Assembly (NCBI GenBank): GCA_001580565.1
Contig: LRBF01000213.1
Location: 62,001 to 126,000, forward strand
Length of the DNA: 64,000 nucleotides
DNA from: Caballeronia megalochromosomata
GTDB taxonomy: Bacteria > Pseudomonadota > Gammaproteobacteria > Burkholderiales > Burkholderiaceae
Direction: 5' to 3'
The first letter of the stretch is position 1. Each line of letters begins with the position of its first letter. A program made the translations under genes and the position numbers. Of the stretch, positions 8,951 through 18,057 are shown in pieces. Under the pieces are notes generated by a model. That model was not told the DNA's origin. It did not search any database and was given only the letters and a program-made list of their open reading frames with translations.

Positions 8951-10411
8951 ATGCAAGACCTTTGGCGCCTGAGCGCTTCTGATCTGGCAGTACTTGTAAA
9001 AACGAGGCAGGTTTCGGCCAAGGAGGCGGCGATCTCGGCGCTTGCCCGACTCGATGCCGTGAACTCGATAATCAACGCCGTGGTTGATCACCGCCAGGAA
9101 GATGTACTGGCGCAGGCAGCAGTGGTCGATGCAGCAATCGCTCGTGGCGAAGACCCTGGTGTTCTCGCTGGCGTGCCCGTCACGATTAAAGTCAACATCG
9201 ATCAAGCCGGCTATGCAAATACCAACGGCGTGACGTTGCTGCGAGACAATATTGCTACGGCAAACAGTCCTATAGTAGATAACTTCCGCAAGGCGGGGGC
9301 TGTTATCCTCGGACGGACCAACACGCCTGCGTTTTCCTATCGATGGTTCACGAGCAACCTGCTACACGGCGATACAAGAAATCCTAGAGATCCGTCAATT
9401 ACGCCCGGTGGCTCGTCAGGCGGAGCAGGTGCGGCCGTTGCCGCGGGCATCGGTCACATCGCTCACGGGACGGACATTGCCGGCTCGGTCCGTTACCCCG
9501 CGTATGCATGTGGAGTGCACGGCTTGCGGCCGACCCTCGGGCGCATCGCTGCTTTCAATCCGTGTCAGGCGGATCGTCTGATCTCCCCACAGATGACGGC
9601 GGTGTCTGGTCCATTGGCGCGCACCATCAAGGACCTGCGGATCGCACTGACAGCCATGTCGGCACCTGACGCGCGCGATCCATGGTGGGTGCCGGCCCCT
9701 CTTGAGGGGCCACCGAAACCGAAACTTGCCGCTCTCTGCCTGAATCCAGATGGTCTCAACCCTGTCCCCGAAGTAAGGGCTGCGTTGCTGGATGCAGGAG
9801 AGCGACTGCGTCGCGCCGGTTGGACTGTCGAGGAAATCGCCGATACGCCGCCTCTGCGCGAAGCAGCAGACTGGCAGACGCGGTTGTGGCTTGGTGACGG
9901 ATATGAAGCGCAGTTGGCGGCCGCTGAGCAAGAAGGGGACCCGGGAGCCCTGGCGTGTCTGCGGGGCAATCGTTCGAAGGTCTTTCCGCTGGATCAAGCA
10001 ACGTTCTCGAGGGCACTGATGCGACGGATTCCCCTCATTCGCCAGTGGTCGCTCTTCCTTGAAGAGTATCCGGTTGTGGTCCTGCCTGTCTCGCGCGAGC
10101 TGCCGTTTCCGGATCAACTGGATCGTAAGGATGAAGGTTCCTTCACACGTGTATGGGATTCACAGCTCCTTCAAGTGGCAATTCCGTTTCTCGGTTTGCC
10201 TGGGTTGACCGTCACAACAGGGCTGGTCGGACCTATCCCGGTCGGCGTCCAGGTAGTCTCTGCCCGCTTTCGCGAGGACCTGTGCCTTCTGGCCGGCGAG
10301 GCGATCGAGGCAGGTGGTGTGCCGGCGATGCCAGTCGACCCATTCGGCTCATGCCCCTGGACCGCGCGGTCCAACGAAGAATGCGACTGTCGAGTACCCA
10401 GGAAAAGCTGA
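8951..10411 (+). CDS. Amidase (amidase signature family)
   Basis: Amide hydrolase of 486 residues with the Ser-cisSer-Lys triad of the amidase signature family. Lys is in VTIKVN (about residue 79), the cis-Ser is in GGSSGGAG (about 153), and the nucleophilic Ser is in GTDIAGSVRYPA (about 178). The last motif is close to the usual GTDIGGSIR, so the enzyme should be active. ATG 8951 is preceded by GGAG. It lies 175 nt after the transporter gene and 112 nt before the metallo-hydrolase, all on the same strand. Together with the aldehyde dehydrogenase and MHS transporter it suggests import of an amide, release of ammonia or an amine, and oxidation of the product. The true substrate is unknown. Confidence 0.92.
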   Translation: MQDLWRLSASDLAVLVKTRQVSAKEAAISALARLDAVNSIINAVVDHRQEDVLAQAAVVDAAIARGEDPGVLAGVPVTIKVNIDQAGYANTNGVTLLRDNIATANSPIVDNFRKAGAVILGRTNTPAFSYRWFTSNLLHGDTRNPRDPSITPGGSSGGAGAAVAAGIGHIAHGTDIAGSVRYPAYACGVHGLRPTLGRIAAFNPCQADRLISPQMTAVSGPLARTIKDLRIALTAMSAPDARDPWWVPAPLEGPPKPKLAALCLNPDGLNPVPEVRAALLDAGERLRRAGWTVEEIADTPPLREAADWQTRLWLGDGYEAQLAAAEQEGDPGALACLRGNRSKVFPLDQATFSRALMRRIPLIRQWSLFLEEYPVVVLPVSRELPFPDQLDRKDEGSFTRVWDSQLLQVAIPFLGLPGLTVTTGLVGPIPVGVQVVSARFREDLCLLAGEAIEAGGVPAMPVDPFGSCPWTARSNEECDCRVPRKS

Positions 10412-10443
10412 TCGAAGGTGCGATCCGAAAAACCCGATACAGC

Positions 10444-10475
10444 TTGACCATGGTCGACGCGTCTTCTAAAGTAGA
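10444..10475 (+). promoter_or_regulatory. Promoter with overlapping operator, metallo-hydrolase gene
   Basis: TTGACC (10444-10449) and TAAAGT (10467-10472) are spaced by 17 nt. The -10 box is embedded in TCTTCTAAAGTAGA (10462-10475), a variant of the 14-bp palindrome at 5542 with TTCTA/TAGAA half-sites. A repressor bound here would cover the -10 box. The gene start is about 50 nt downstream. Confidence 0.55.
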
Positions 10476-10523
10476 ACGACTCTTGAATTGACGAGGAAAA
10501 TTGAACCATTAGGGGCGAGGACA

Positions 10524-11342
10524 ATGGACCACGGTCTTATGAAGCTGGTCGACAGCGGCAGTAATTTCGCGCGTTATCAATTTGGAGATCTCGGGGTAGT
10601 CGCACTTCGGGACGGGTACGTAGATATGCCGCCAACTCGACTGCGTCGGGAAGGCGGAGCCGCGTTCGACAAGCCCCCGGCAGGTACACACCTGGTGGAA
10701 GGCCAACTCCGCTTATCCGTAAATGCCTTCCTCGTTATTGAGCCGCGACGTTCGATCCTAATTGACACGGGTGCATCGAATGCGTGGCTTCCGACAATGG
10801 GCGGTCTCTATGACAGTCTGAAGGAAGCTGGCATCGAAAGGGAAAGTATCACGGATGTTGCTCTCACCCACACGCATGAAGACCACGTCAGTGGGCTGAT
10901 AGCACCGGACGGCTCGAACGCGTTTCCCGGCGCGAAACAGATCGTCGTTCCCAAGGAAGAGATTCGTGTTTTCAAAGGGCGACTTGCGGGCCTTCGCGAT
11001 CAGGTCACTCCAATCTCGGATGGTTTCCGCGTGAGCGATCGGGTCACAGCGGTTACTGCGAGTGGGCATTCGCCAGGACACACTGCCTACGCTATTGTGA
11101 GTAGTGTTGGGACCCTGGTTGCGTGGGGTGACATCATTCATGTCCCATCCCTCCAGTTCGGACGACCTGAAATCACATGGGAGTTTGACAGCGACCAACC
11201 CAAGGCACGCGAGGCAAGACTTACTCTTCTTAATCAGGTTGCCCAGCCTAACTGCTTAGTGGCCGGTGCACATCTTGACTTTCCGGGGATCGGATACGTG
11301 CACAAACGCGGCGAATCCTTTGAATTCGAGCCAGTCGGCTAG
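10524..11342 (+). CDS. MBL-fold metallo-hydrolase
   Basis: Zinc-dependent hydrolase of 272 residues in the metallo-beta-lactamase superfamily. The metal site H-x-H-x-D-H is visible as THTHEDHVSG at about residues 114-120, followed by the second-site His in SGHSPGHTAY, the Asp in LVAWGDIIH, and a C-terminal AGAHLDFPG. The ATG at 10524 has GCGAGG at a suitable distance; ATG 10539 is an alternative. A promoter-operator with the TCTTCTA half-site lies just upstream. The other MBL-fold gene in the window (46822-47604) is also downstream of this operator type. Roles in this fold range from lactone to thioester hydrolysis, so the function stays open. Confidence 0.88.
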   Translation: MDHGLMKLVDSGSNFARYQFGDLGVVALRDGYVDMPPTRLRREGGAAFDKPPAGTHLVEGQLRLSVNAFLVIEPRRSILIDTGASNAWLPTMGGLYDSLKEAGIERESITDVALTHTHEDHVSGLIAPDGSNAFPGAKQIVVPKEEIRVFKGRLAGLRDQVTPISDGFRVSDRVTAVTASGHSPGHTAYAIVSSVGTLVAWGDIIHVPSLQFGRPEITWEFDSDQPKAREARLTLLNQVAQPNCLVAGAHLDFPGIGYVHKRGESFEFEPVG

Positions 11343-11510
11343 CAGTACGTCTGCGTGAACGCATCAAGACACGTCCTGCTTGTTAAGAAGCTGAATACTC
11401 GCACCCTGCGCTCGAGTATCTGGAGCGTTACGTGCCCCATGCAACAGGTGCAGCACTCCTCGTTGGCAGTTAGATCCACACCCTGCGGACAAACCCGATC
11501 CGACGCACTC

Positions 11511-11734
11511 TCTCCTGTGAACACGCGCCGTGGGCGCTTCAACAATACGGATTCAAGGTTCTTATCGCTGAAAGCTTTGCCGATGTCTTTTACAGCAACT
11601 GCTGCAAGATCGGATCGCTCCCCATACAGTTGAGCCAACCCGGAGCTCAATGCTTGCGAAGTTGTGTTGGGTCGAATACAGCGGCCTTAGTGTATGTCGA
11701 CATTGTCGAGAGCACACTGAGCGTAGCAAATTAA
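11511..11734 (+). pseudogene. leuD: 3' remnant of an isopropylmalate dehydratase small-subunit gene (LeuD family)
   Basis: From about 11519 the plus strand reads E-H-A-P-W-A-L-Q-Q-Y-G-F-K-V-L-I-A-E-S-F-A-D-V-F-Y, then SNCCKIGSLPI, ending at TAA 11732-11734. This matches the swivelling-domain signature of the aconitase/LeuD small subunit (SREHAPWAL...IA.SFADIF..N...NG.LP). The 5' part cannot be read in a continuous frame: stops interrupt the sequence between 11343 and 11510 and no start codon or complete N-terminal half is present. It is a decayed paralogue, so no enzyme is expected. A large-subunit gene is not visible nearby. Confidence 0.65.
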
Positions 11735-12431
11735 TGTACCGTCGACTTCAAAATTGACGAGGCTTACGTTGGGCTTTTATCAAGGCGACTGATGAAATTG
11801 ACGTAACGTTAACGCAAAACTCAAAAATTCGTAAGTTTGAAGAGGAACATCTCCGCGCGCGACCATGGCTGTGACCAACCCTTCGGATCAGGGATCGACG
11901 ACAGAAATGATAATCTGACATGCTTGCGCTGACTCGCAAGAGGTTCGTCGATGAAAGCATGAATCATAACGATCAACGTCCTGCCAGCTGGTTTCCGCCG
12001 GCGCGTTTTGTCGTCATAGCCCGAAGCATTGGAAATTTCTACTTTTAACGACATATGTGATTAGGGTAACTACGTAAAAAAATGAAGAAAGCAAGCGCAT
12101 CAACCTGTACATGAATACGCGCGGACGAAAATAGCACGTCCATTCAATGGCAAGCGCGCTGATGGAAAATGACAGCTCCTGTCCAGAGGGGTTTGGGACA
12201 GCGGGTGACGGGATGGCCCCAGCACTATTGTCGCTAGGTAAAAAGCCTCGACAGAAAGATTCCAAAAGCGACAGTGTGAGATAAAAAAATATCGCTTTTT
12301 TCACGATCTACGTAGATTTACATTAGTGGCTGCTTCGTCTTGCTTCCAGTCTGCGACTTCGTCAGCGGGACGCATTTCCCAACACAGGCACGGGCACAAA
12401 GATGCTCGGCGAAAAAGATTCAGGAGATGAC
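11735..12431. other. Intergenic region upstream of the dicarboxylate symporter
   Basis: About 700 nt without a supported gene. It is richer in A/T than its surroundings, especially near 12050-12120 and 12280-12320. It contains ATCTACGTAGAT (12306-12317), a perfect 12-bp palindrome, about 115 nt before the symporter start. Otherwise nothing was recognised. Confidence 0.5.
12306..12317. promoter_or_regulatory. Perfect 12-bp palindrome ATCTACGTAGAT
   Basis: Two-fold symmetric site upstream of the symporter gene. Its half-site (TCTAC/GTAGA) resembles the second inverted repeat at 32755-32769, but the spacing differs from the TCTTCTA operators. It may be an operator; the cognate protein is unknown. 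Confidence 0.4.
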
Positions 12432-13775
12432 ATGAATTCAGTTGCCGCTAGTGAACCCGCGGTTCAGGGTCGTGCACGCCGGGTGGGACTGGCATGGCAG
12501 ATCTTGATCGGCCTATTGATCGGTATAGTGACAGGACTTGTTCTGAACCACTACTCCGACATTCGCGACTCGGCGATCCGTGAATACCTACAGCCAGCAG
12601 GGGACGTCTTCATCCGACTGATCCGCATGGTTGTCGTGCCAATCGTGTTTGCCTGCATGGTAACGGGAATCGCCGGAGTAGGTGACGGTAGGACTCTCGG
12701 ACGCATAGGGCTGAAAACGATCGTCTATTTCGAGATTGTCACTACTATCGCGATTGTTCTTGGGCTCATCGTTGGAAATGTGCTCCATCCAGGCACTGGC
12801 ATGGATTTGTCGCAACTAGGTCACGTCGACATCGCAAAGTACCAGCAGAGCACGCAGCAGGCGCAGGGCCATCATGGACTTGCTCCGCTGATCCTTAGTG
12901 TTATTCCGGACAACATCATTTCCTCGATGGCGAAAGGTGATCTACTGCCAGTCATCTTTTTCTCCGTCTTGTTTGGACTAGGCCTACAATCCATTCCCGA
13001 CGAATATCGCCGTCCCGTGATCGCATCGCTTAAGGGCGTCGCCGAGGCGATGTTTAAGGTAACCGGGATGGTGATGCGCTACGCTCCGATAGGTGTTTTT
13101 GCGCTGATCGCGATTACTGTGGCAAATTTCGGATTCGGCTCTCTCTTTCCGCTGTTGAAGCTTGTCGCCGTTACATATTTTGCGATTATCGTCTTCACAC
13201 TGGTCGTTCTTGGATCGATCGCTCGAATTTTTGGGTTCAGCATCTTTACCATTCTCCGTCTTTTTAAGGACGAACTTATCATCGCATTTTCGACGAGCAG
13301 CTCGGCCACGGTCCTTCCTCAACTAATGAAAAAATTGGAGGACTACGGAGTTCCGAAAAGTATCACAACGTTTGTGGTACCGACAGGATACTCATTCAAC
13401 CTGGATGGCGCATCGATCTACTTAGGAATTGCTGCTCTGTTTGTAGCACAACTGTACGGCATTCATCTTGGCTGGCAGGAGCAACTTATCCTAACCCTAA
13501 CCATGGTAGTAACATCGAAGGGGGCCGCTGGCGTTCCCGGATTCATGTTTGTCATCCTCCTCGCAACCTTGGCGAGCGCCGGACTTCCGCTTGAAGGACT
13601 TGCGGTCATTGCCGGGGTGGACAGGCTCATGGACATGGGTCGGACAACACTTAATGTCGTTGGTAATGCGCTTGCACCGCTTGTCATCGCGAAGTGGGAG
13701 AAGCAGTATGACGAACGAAAAGGAAAGACCTATCTCGCATCCCTAACCATAGAATCGGGAAAAACGGTAGGCTAG
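12432..13775 (+). CDS. Dicarboxylate/amino acid:cation symporter (DAACS family)
   Basis: Inner-membrane secondary transporter of 447 residues in the GltP/DctA/SdcS family, which imports C4-dicarboxylates or acidic/neutral amino acids with protons or sodium. Visible are the N-terminal helices, the serine-rich re-entrant loop AFSTSSSATVLPQL at the substrate site, VPTGYSFNLDGASIYLGIAALFVAQ with the conserved N-x-D motif region, and the second hairpin region TSKGAAGVPGFMFVILLATL. The ATG at 12432 (AGGAG 6 nt before it) is preferred over the in-frame ATG at 12402. The gene is monocistronic, since a strong terminator follows. Given the surrounding aspartate/glutamate genes, a dicarboxylic substrate is plausible. 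Confidence 0.9.
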   Translation: MNSVAASEPAVQGRARRVGLAWQILIGLLIGIVTGLVLNHYSDIRDSAIREYLQPAGDVFIRLIRMVVVPIVFACMVTGIAGVGDGRTLGRIGLKTIVYFEIVTTIAIVLGLIVGNVLHPGTGMDLSQLGHVDIAKYQQSTQQAQGHHGLAPLILSVIPDNIISSMAKGDLLPVIFFSVLFGLGLQSIPDEYRRPVIASLKGVAEAMFKVTGMVMRYAPIGVFALIAITVANFGFGSLFPLLKLVAVTYFAIIVFTLVVLGSIARIFGFSIFTILRLFKDELIIAFSTSSSATVLPQLMKKLEDYGVPKSITTFVVPTGYSFNLDGASIYLGIAALFVAQLYGIHLGWQEQLILTLTMVVTSKGAAGVPGFMFVILLATLASAGLPLEGLAVIAGVDRLMDMGRTTLNVVGNALAPLVIAKWEKQYDERKGKTYLASLTIESGKTVG

Positions 13776-13845
13776 GAGATAAGGTTTGCTGCGAAAACAC
13801 GCGTCTCTCGGGTTCTGGCTGTTCCCTCTAACTGCCAGAATCGTT

Positions 13846-13888
13846 TGCCGGCCATCGCGGCCGGCATTTTTTTGCTCGAAAATTTCGA
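13846..13888 (+). terminator. Rho-independent terminator plus adjacent palindrome
   Basis: GCCGGCC and GGCCGGC form a 7-bp G/C stem with a 5-nt loop, followed directly by ATTTTTTT. It ends the symporter transcript about 70 nt after its stop codon. Just after the T-run, CTCGAAA and TTTCGAG (13874-13888) form a second perfect hairpin with a single-base centre. Confidence 0.9.
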
Positions 13889-14497
13889 GTTAAAAGTTCA
13901 GATGTGTCAAGTGTAGGAGGGTGCCATTACTCCATTCTTCTCAGTCTCGTCGGCTCATAATGGACAGCGACGCTAGTCGAAAAAGGAACGCAGACACCAG
14001 TGTTACGAAGGTGGGCCTCTGTCAGGATTCAACGACAACGAGGGAATGCTTGTAACTGAGAACCTGTGCTTGCGACGAGCTTCGAAGCGGCGAGCGCCCG
14101 GTCATATAGAGTGTGGCAACGTGGATGCTTAGCTCAGGGCGAAGTCCGCCAGCGACAGAGACTCCTTCGCATATTGGAACAGGCTGATGTCATTGAATTC
14201 GATTGCAGGCGTGCGGCATGGAGTCGAGTCCACCAGCAGTTGCGCGGAGCCGCGCGACATAGACCAGGCAAGCGTGCCCTGTCTAGTGTTCCGTTAAAAA
14301 ATTAGGATAACGGTGTTTCCTACGATCGACGGCACGTCTTGCACCATCGGACGCAACACAGTCCAAAAGGTGGCAGTTTCGGCACGTTGGTGGCGCGGAT
14401 GCCCCTGTCGGAGCGAGTGATTGCTAACTCGTAGGTCTGGTCGAACGCAGTTCAGACAGGCGCGAGTGTTGCTTCTCGCACGGAGAACGTCTTCTTT
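13889..14497. other. Gene-poor interval between symporter and cysE remnant
   Basis: About 600 nt with only short open frames that carry no recognisable domain. One frame of 79 codons (14066-14305, plus) lacks a convincing ribosome-binding site and is not annotated. No repeat or RNA gene was recognised. Confidence 0.5.
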
Positions 14498-15262
14498 TTA
14501 GTACGGAAGATCCGTCTGGTTCATAGTTTCTCCCGGTCGATCTACCGACGCTCGCTCTCTGATCCGGGCTGGCGTCCCGACCACCGTCTTACCAGCGGGG
14601 ATATCGCAAATCACAACACTTCCGGCTCCGACCTTGGAATTCGCGCCAATTGTTATGTTACCGAGAAGAATCGCGCGTGCGCCAATCAATACACCCGAGC
14701 CAATTTTCGGATGCCGGTCCCCTGCCTCCTTACCTGTTCCGCCGAGCGTGACCCCCTGCATGATTGAGACGTTATTGCCGACAAGGGCCGTTTCACCGAC
14801 CACAATGCCTGTTCCATGATCAAGCATCACTGCTGAACCGACCGGCCAAGCAGGGTGGATATCGACCGAGAAACGCCTGGAGGCGAGAGCCTGAAGATGC
14901 CGCGCGAGTTCCTTTCGATCCTCATTCCAGAGATGATGTGCGACCCAATGGCCCGTCAGCGCATGGAAGCCCTTATGTCCAAATCAATACCGAGAGAGGG
15001 GATTTCGTGGCGGGGTCGCACCGGAGCACTGCCGTGACGTCAAGGGCAGCCAGAAGTTCGAGTGCGGGTTCCCGCGAGAAGGAGGAGCGAAATAGCTGGC
15101 GCAATATGCGAAACGGAAGGTCGCGTTCTTCAAGCTCAGCAGCCAGAAGGCGCGGCAAGATGGAGCACAGCGATTCGACCTCGCCGATACGGCGCAGCAA
15201 GGAAGCTCGCAGCAACGGTTCTCGCTTTGCTAGAAGAGCAGCTTCGCGGACAATCTCGACGC
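14498..15262 (-). pseudogene. cysE: Serine O-acetyltransferase gene with a frameshift
   Basis: CysE makes O-acetylserine from serine and acetyl-CoA for cysteine synthesis. The minus strand encodes, in order, an N-terminal helical domain (REAALLAKREPLLRASLL...ALDVTAVLRCDPATKSPLS), the linker KGFHALTGHWVAHHLW, and the left-handed beta-helix (VDIHPAWPVG, MLDHGTGIVVGETALVGNNV, GVTLGGTGKEAGDRHPKIG, KVGAGSVV, VVGTPARI). The N-terminal part and the rest are in different frames; one extra base at about 14978 explains the shift (I-W then H-K-G-F). No convincing start codon was found, so the N-terminus near 15262 is approximate. A short C-terminal product from ATG 14830 could be made but would lack the N-terminal domain. 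Probably a dead second copy. Confidence 0.75.
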
Positions 15263-15417
15263 TATGGATGCGGCATGTGCAGCATTGCCTTCGTGAAGGA
15301 ACTCGTTATCCACGGTGTAATAAGTGCATGTACGAATGTATCAAACCGCGAACGCCCACTGATGGAGGACTGAACTAGATGTCCAGTCGGCGTAACCGAC
15401 CGACTGACCAAGTGAGG

Positions 15418-16620
15418 TTAGGAAAGGCTCTCGCATGCCTGCACGATTCTATCGCACGCCTTTTCAATGACCTCCATCGATGTAGCAAACGAGATGCGGA
15501 ACGCCGGCGAAATACCGTAGGCTGCACCTTGTACAGTCGCGACCTTGTGATCGTTCAGCAGATACATCACAAAATCGCTGTCGTTGTTGATCCGCTTGCC
15601 GCTGGGTGTGGTTTTCCCGATGTGCGCACCGCAAGACACATACACGTAGAACGCCCCGTCTGGCGTGGGGCATTCTAGTCCTGCCTTCCCGTGAAGGCGC
15701 GCAACCAGCCGGTCTCGACGTCTTCTGTACTCAGCACGCCACTCGGCAAAAAACGACAGTGGACCCTCGAGTGCAGCAAGAGCTGCAGCTTGGCTCACAG
15801 CCGAGGGGTTGCTGGTACTTTGCGATTGCAGCTTCTCCATTGCTTTTATCAGTTCCAGTGGACCCGCCGCATATCCAATCCGGAACCCAGTCATAGCGTA
15901 TGTCTTCGATACACCGTTAATCGTCAGTGTGCGGTCCGCAAGCTCCGGATTGACTTTAGCAAAAGTCGTATGGCTCAAACCATCGTAGATGAGGTGTTCA
16001 TAGATGTCGTCCGTCATCACATGGACATGTGGATGGTCGGAAAGCACGTGACCGAAAGCACGCAATTCGCCTTCGCTGTAAATTGCTCCGCTAGGGTTGT
16101 TCGGAGAATTGAGAACGAGCCACTTGGTGCGCGGCGTTATCGCGTCGGCAAGTTGTTGCGGCGTAATTTTAAATCGCTGCTCGGCCGGGGCGGCAATGAA
16201 AACCGGAACGCCGCCATTGAGTTTGACAATGTCCGGATAAGAGACCCAGTACGGAGCAGGCACGATCACCTCGTCTCCGGCGTCGACGGTGCAAGTGAAC
16301 GCGTTGTAGATGATCTGTTTGGCGCCTGTCGCAACCGACACGTTTCCAGTCGCCACTTCTATCTGGTTTTCACGCGCAAATTTTGCTGCGATAGCCTGCT
16401 TGAGCGGCAGTGTGCCGTCGACAGCGGTATATCGAGTGGCACCGTCCCGCATTGCCTGCGCTGCTGCTTCGATGATGTGAGGCGGCGTGGGGAAGTCTGG
16501 CTCTCCTGCCGCCATGTTGCAGATATCCTCCCCCGCAGCAGCGAGCGCTTTGGCGCGATTCATTGCGGAAATGCTTGGCGACGGTTGGATGAGATCGAGG
16601 CGAGCGGCGAGAAATGACAT
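15418..16620 (-). CDS. Class I PLP-dependent aminotransferase, aspartate/aromatic type
   Basis: PLP enzyme of 400 residues that transfers the amino group of aspartate or a related amino acid to 2-oxoglutarate. Visible: MSFLAARLDLIQPSPSISAMNRAKALAAAGEDICNMAAGEPDF at the N-terminus (the start chosen at 16620; the frame extends further but this is where homology begins), YTAVDGTLPLKQAIA, LNSPNNPSGAIYS, TDDIYEHLIYDG, INGVSKTYAMTGFRIGYAAGP with the Schiff-base Lys, and the C-terminal FRISFATSMEVIEKA with the substrate-carboxylate Arg. This is the AspB (subgroup I-gamma) pattern. A 22-bp sequence shared with the Glu/Asp ABC operon lies at 16687-16708, upstream of this gene. A LysR gene on the same strand is 390 nt upstream. 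Confidence 0.92.
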   Translation of the reverse strand: MSFLAARLDLIQPSPSISAMNRAKALAAAGEDICNMAAGEPDFPTPPHIIEAAAQAMRDGATRYTAVDGTLPLKQAIAAKFARENQIEVATGNVSVATGAKQIIYNAFTCTVDAGDEVIVPAPYWVSYPDIVKLNGGVPVFIAAPAEQRFKITPQQLADAITPRTKWLVLNSPNNPSGAIYSEGELRAFGHVLSDHPHVHVMTDDIYEHLIYDGLSHTTFAKVNPELADRTLTINGVSKTYAMTGFRIGYAAGPLELIKAMEKLQSQSTSNPSAVSQAAALAALEGPLSFFAEWRAEYRRRRDRLVARLHGKAGLECPTPDGAFYVYVSCGAHIGKTTPSGKRINNDSDFVMYLLNDHKVATVQGAAYGISPAFRISFATSMEVIEKACDRIVQACESLS

Positions 16621-16686
16621 GACATCCCTTGGTTGAACGGGCCGTTGACGAGCAGTATGGACATGACTGTGCTCGGCGGGCAACAA

Positions 16687-16708
16687 AGTCGTCAAGGGAA
16701 TATTTGGA
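16687..16708 (-). repeat. 22-bp repeat, copy 1 (upstream of aminotransferase)
   Basis: Identical to 38671-38692. The core is TCAAGGGAATATTTGGA on the plus strand. Read in the direction of the genes (minus) it supplies a TTGACG that could be a -35 box, next to an A/T-rich near-palindrome. It sits about 66 nt before the aminotransferase start, in a 387-nt spacer that otherwise has no supported gene. A LysR-type operator or shared promoter element is the likely role. Confidence 0.6.
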
Positions 16709-17007
16709 AGGATTAAATTTCTATTGGGGAATATGTTGGGCCGCGGACCAGCACTTGGCCCGACACGGCGTTTGAGATTGGTCGGTGTGTGCAAATGAGT
16801 CGAGAGCACGTGTGGCAAGGACTTGCGGCAGACAAGGCTTTCTTTAACTCTCGCAGAAGATATCAAACTAGGGAAATTTCCGGAGCCAGGACGCTAGGCG
16901 TTCCCGCTACCGTGTACAGCGCTTGCAGCCCTCAGGCCGTGGACGCCGACTGATAAGGCGCCGTTCACACCTTCGTGTAGAACGACACTGCGCTCGTTCT
17001 CTGAAGA

Positions 17008-17964
17008 TTAAATCTTGTGACGTAACACCCGCACCCCGCGGAAGCGCTCTAGTGATGTAATTGCTTTTCCTAGTTCGGTAAGCATTGCGGTGGCGGCAGG
17101 CGACAGCGATCGTCCAGCACGGGTCAGAAGGCCCACAGTTCTCGATATCGTGGGCTCCTTCAACGGCCGAAAAGTCAGGGCGTTCAATGGTGCGCGTTGC
17201 GCCGCCAAGGCTGACATTACGGAGACGCCCGCCCCACGGGTGAGCAAGGTTGAAATAGTTGATGTATTTGACACTTGATAACGCGGCTCCCTGACGTGCT
17301 GGCTTAATCCTGGTGTTTTGCTTAGCTGATGCTGCATGCCCAGGTCGGCGCTGAAACCGATGATTCTATGTTCATCAAGCTGGTCCCAACTGATCTCGGT
17401 TTTAACGCGCGCCAGAGGGTGGTCGGAAGCCGTTACAACCCCATAGGTGTCTTCAAACAACGGCTCAAGAGTCAACTGCGCGTCGGGTTCCAGCGGACTG
17501 CAAATGCCAAAGTCGACGTCGCCGCTCAGAATGCGTTGTTGGACGCCCTCCGAATTATCTTCGCGAAGATAGAGATCGATTCCGGGGAAGTTTTGGATAA
17601 AGGCTGCAGATGCCTCGGACAGCAGCAACGCCATCACCGATGGCACTGCTGCGACGCCTACTCTCCCTCGTTCCCGCTTACCCAAAGCACGCATTGCACC
17701 AATAGATGCGTCGAAGTCTGTCAGCAGTCGCTGCGCGGTTGGCAAAAACTCCTGCCCGGCACCGGTCAAATCAAGGTGGCGCGTCGATCGGTCAAACATC
17801 GCCAGTCCTAGATCGCGCTCCAGGTGCTGAATAGTCAGGCTCAACGCCGACTGGGTAACGAAAAGCGCTTCCGACGCGCGCGTTAGGCTACGGTGTTCAG
17901 CAACCGTTACAAACGCACGAAGGTGACGGATCGATATGCGTCGGGTCCGCTGGGTTTCATTCAT
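17008..17964 (-). CDS. LysR-family transcriptional regulator
   Basis: DNA-binding regulator of 318 residues. The winged helix-turn-helix is at about residues 10-70 (HLRAFVTVAEHRSLTRASEALFVTQSALSLTIQHLERDLGLAMFDRSTRHLDLT), followed by a LysR substrate-binding domain (VGVAAVPSVMALLLSEASAAF to the C-terminus). It is divergent from the NIPSNAP/DapA/ABC cluster, with about 90 nt between starts, the classic arrangement for a LysR protein controlling its neighbour and itself. A dyad ATCGA/TCGAT at 17984-17999 in that spacer is an operator candidate. The co-inducer is unknown, probably a pathway substrate or intermediate. Confidence 0.92.
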   Translation of the reverse strand: MNETQRTRRISIRHLRAFVTVAEHRSLTRASEALFVTQSALSLTIQHLERDLGLAMFDRSTRHLDLTGAGQEFLPTAQRLLTDFDASIGAMRALGKRERGRVGVAAVPSVMALLLSEASAAFIQNFPGIDLYLREDNSEGVQQRILSGDVDFGICSPLEPDAQLTLEPLFEDTYGVVTASDHPLARVKTEISWDQLDEHRIIGFSADLGMQHQLSKTPGLSQHVREPRYQVSNTSTISTLLTRGAGVSVMSALAAQRAPLNALTFRPLKEPTISRTVGLLTRAGRSLSPAATAMLTELGKAITSLERFRGVRVLRHKI

Positions 17965-17983
17965 CTATTTTTCTCGTGAATCC

Positions 17984-17999
17984 ATCGAGATTAATCGAT
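17984..17999. promoter_or_regulatory. LysR-type operator candidate
   Basis: ATCGA-GATTAA-TCGAT, an inverted repeat with an A/T-rich centre, in the roughly 90-nt spacer between the LysR gene and the NIPSNAP gene. LysR regulators commonly bind such interrupted dyads beside their own start. Confidence 0.4.
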
Positions 18000-18057
18000 T
18001 GTACTCGACAAAACCAAGCATCAGAATGCCCCTAACAACAAACATAGAGGAATGGAG

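Noticed and set aside
9263..9275. Operator-like CCTATAGTAGATA
   Set aside because: Lies inside the conserved amidase coding sequence and lacks the second half-site, so chance similarity is more likely.
14066..14305. 79-codon plus-strand frame after the symporter terminator
   Set aside because: No homology pattern, weak start context and isolated position; too little to call a gene.
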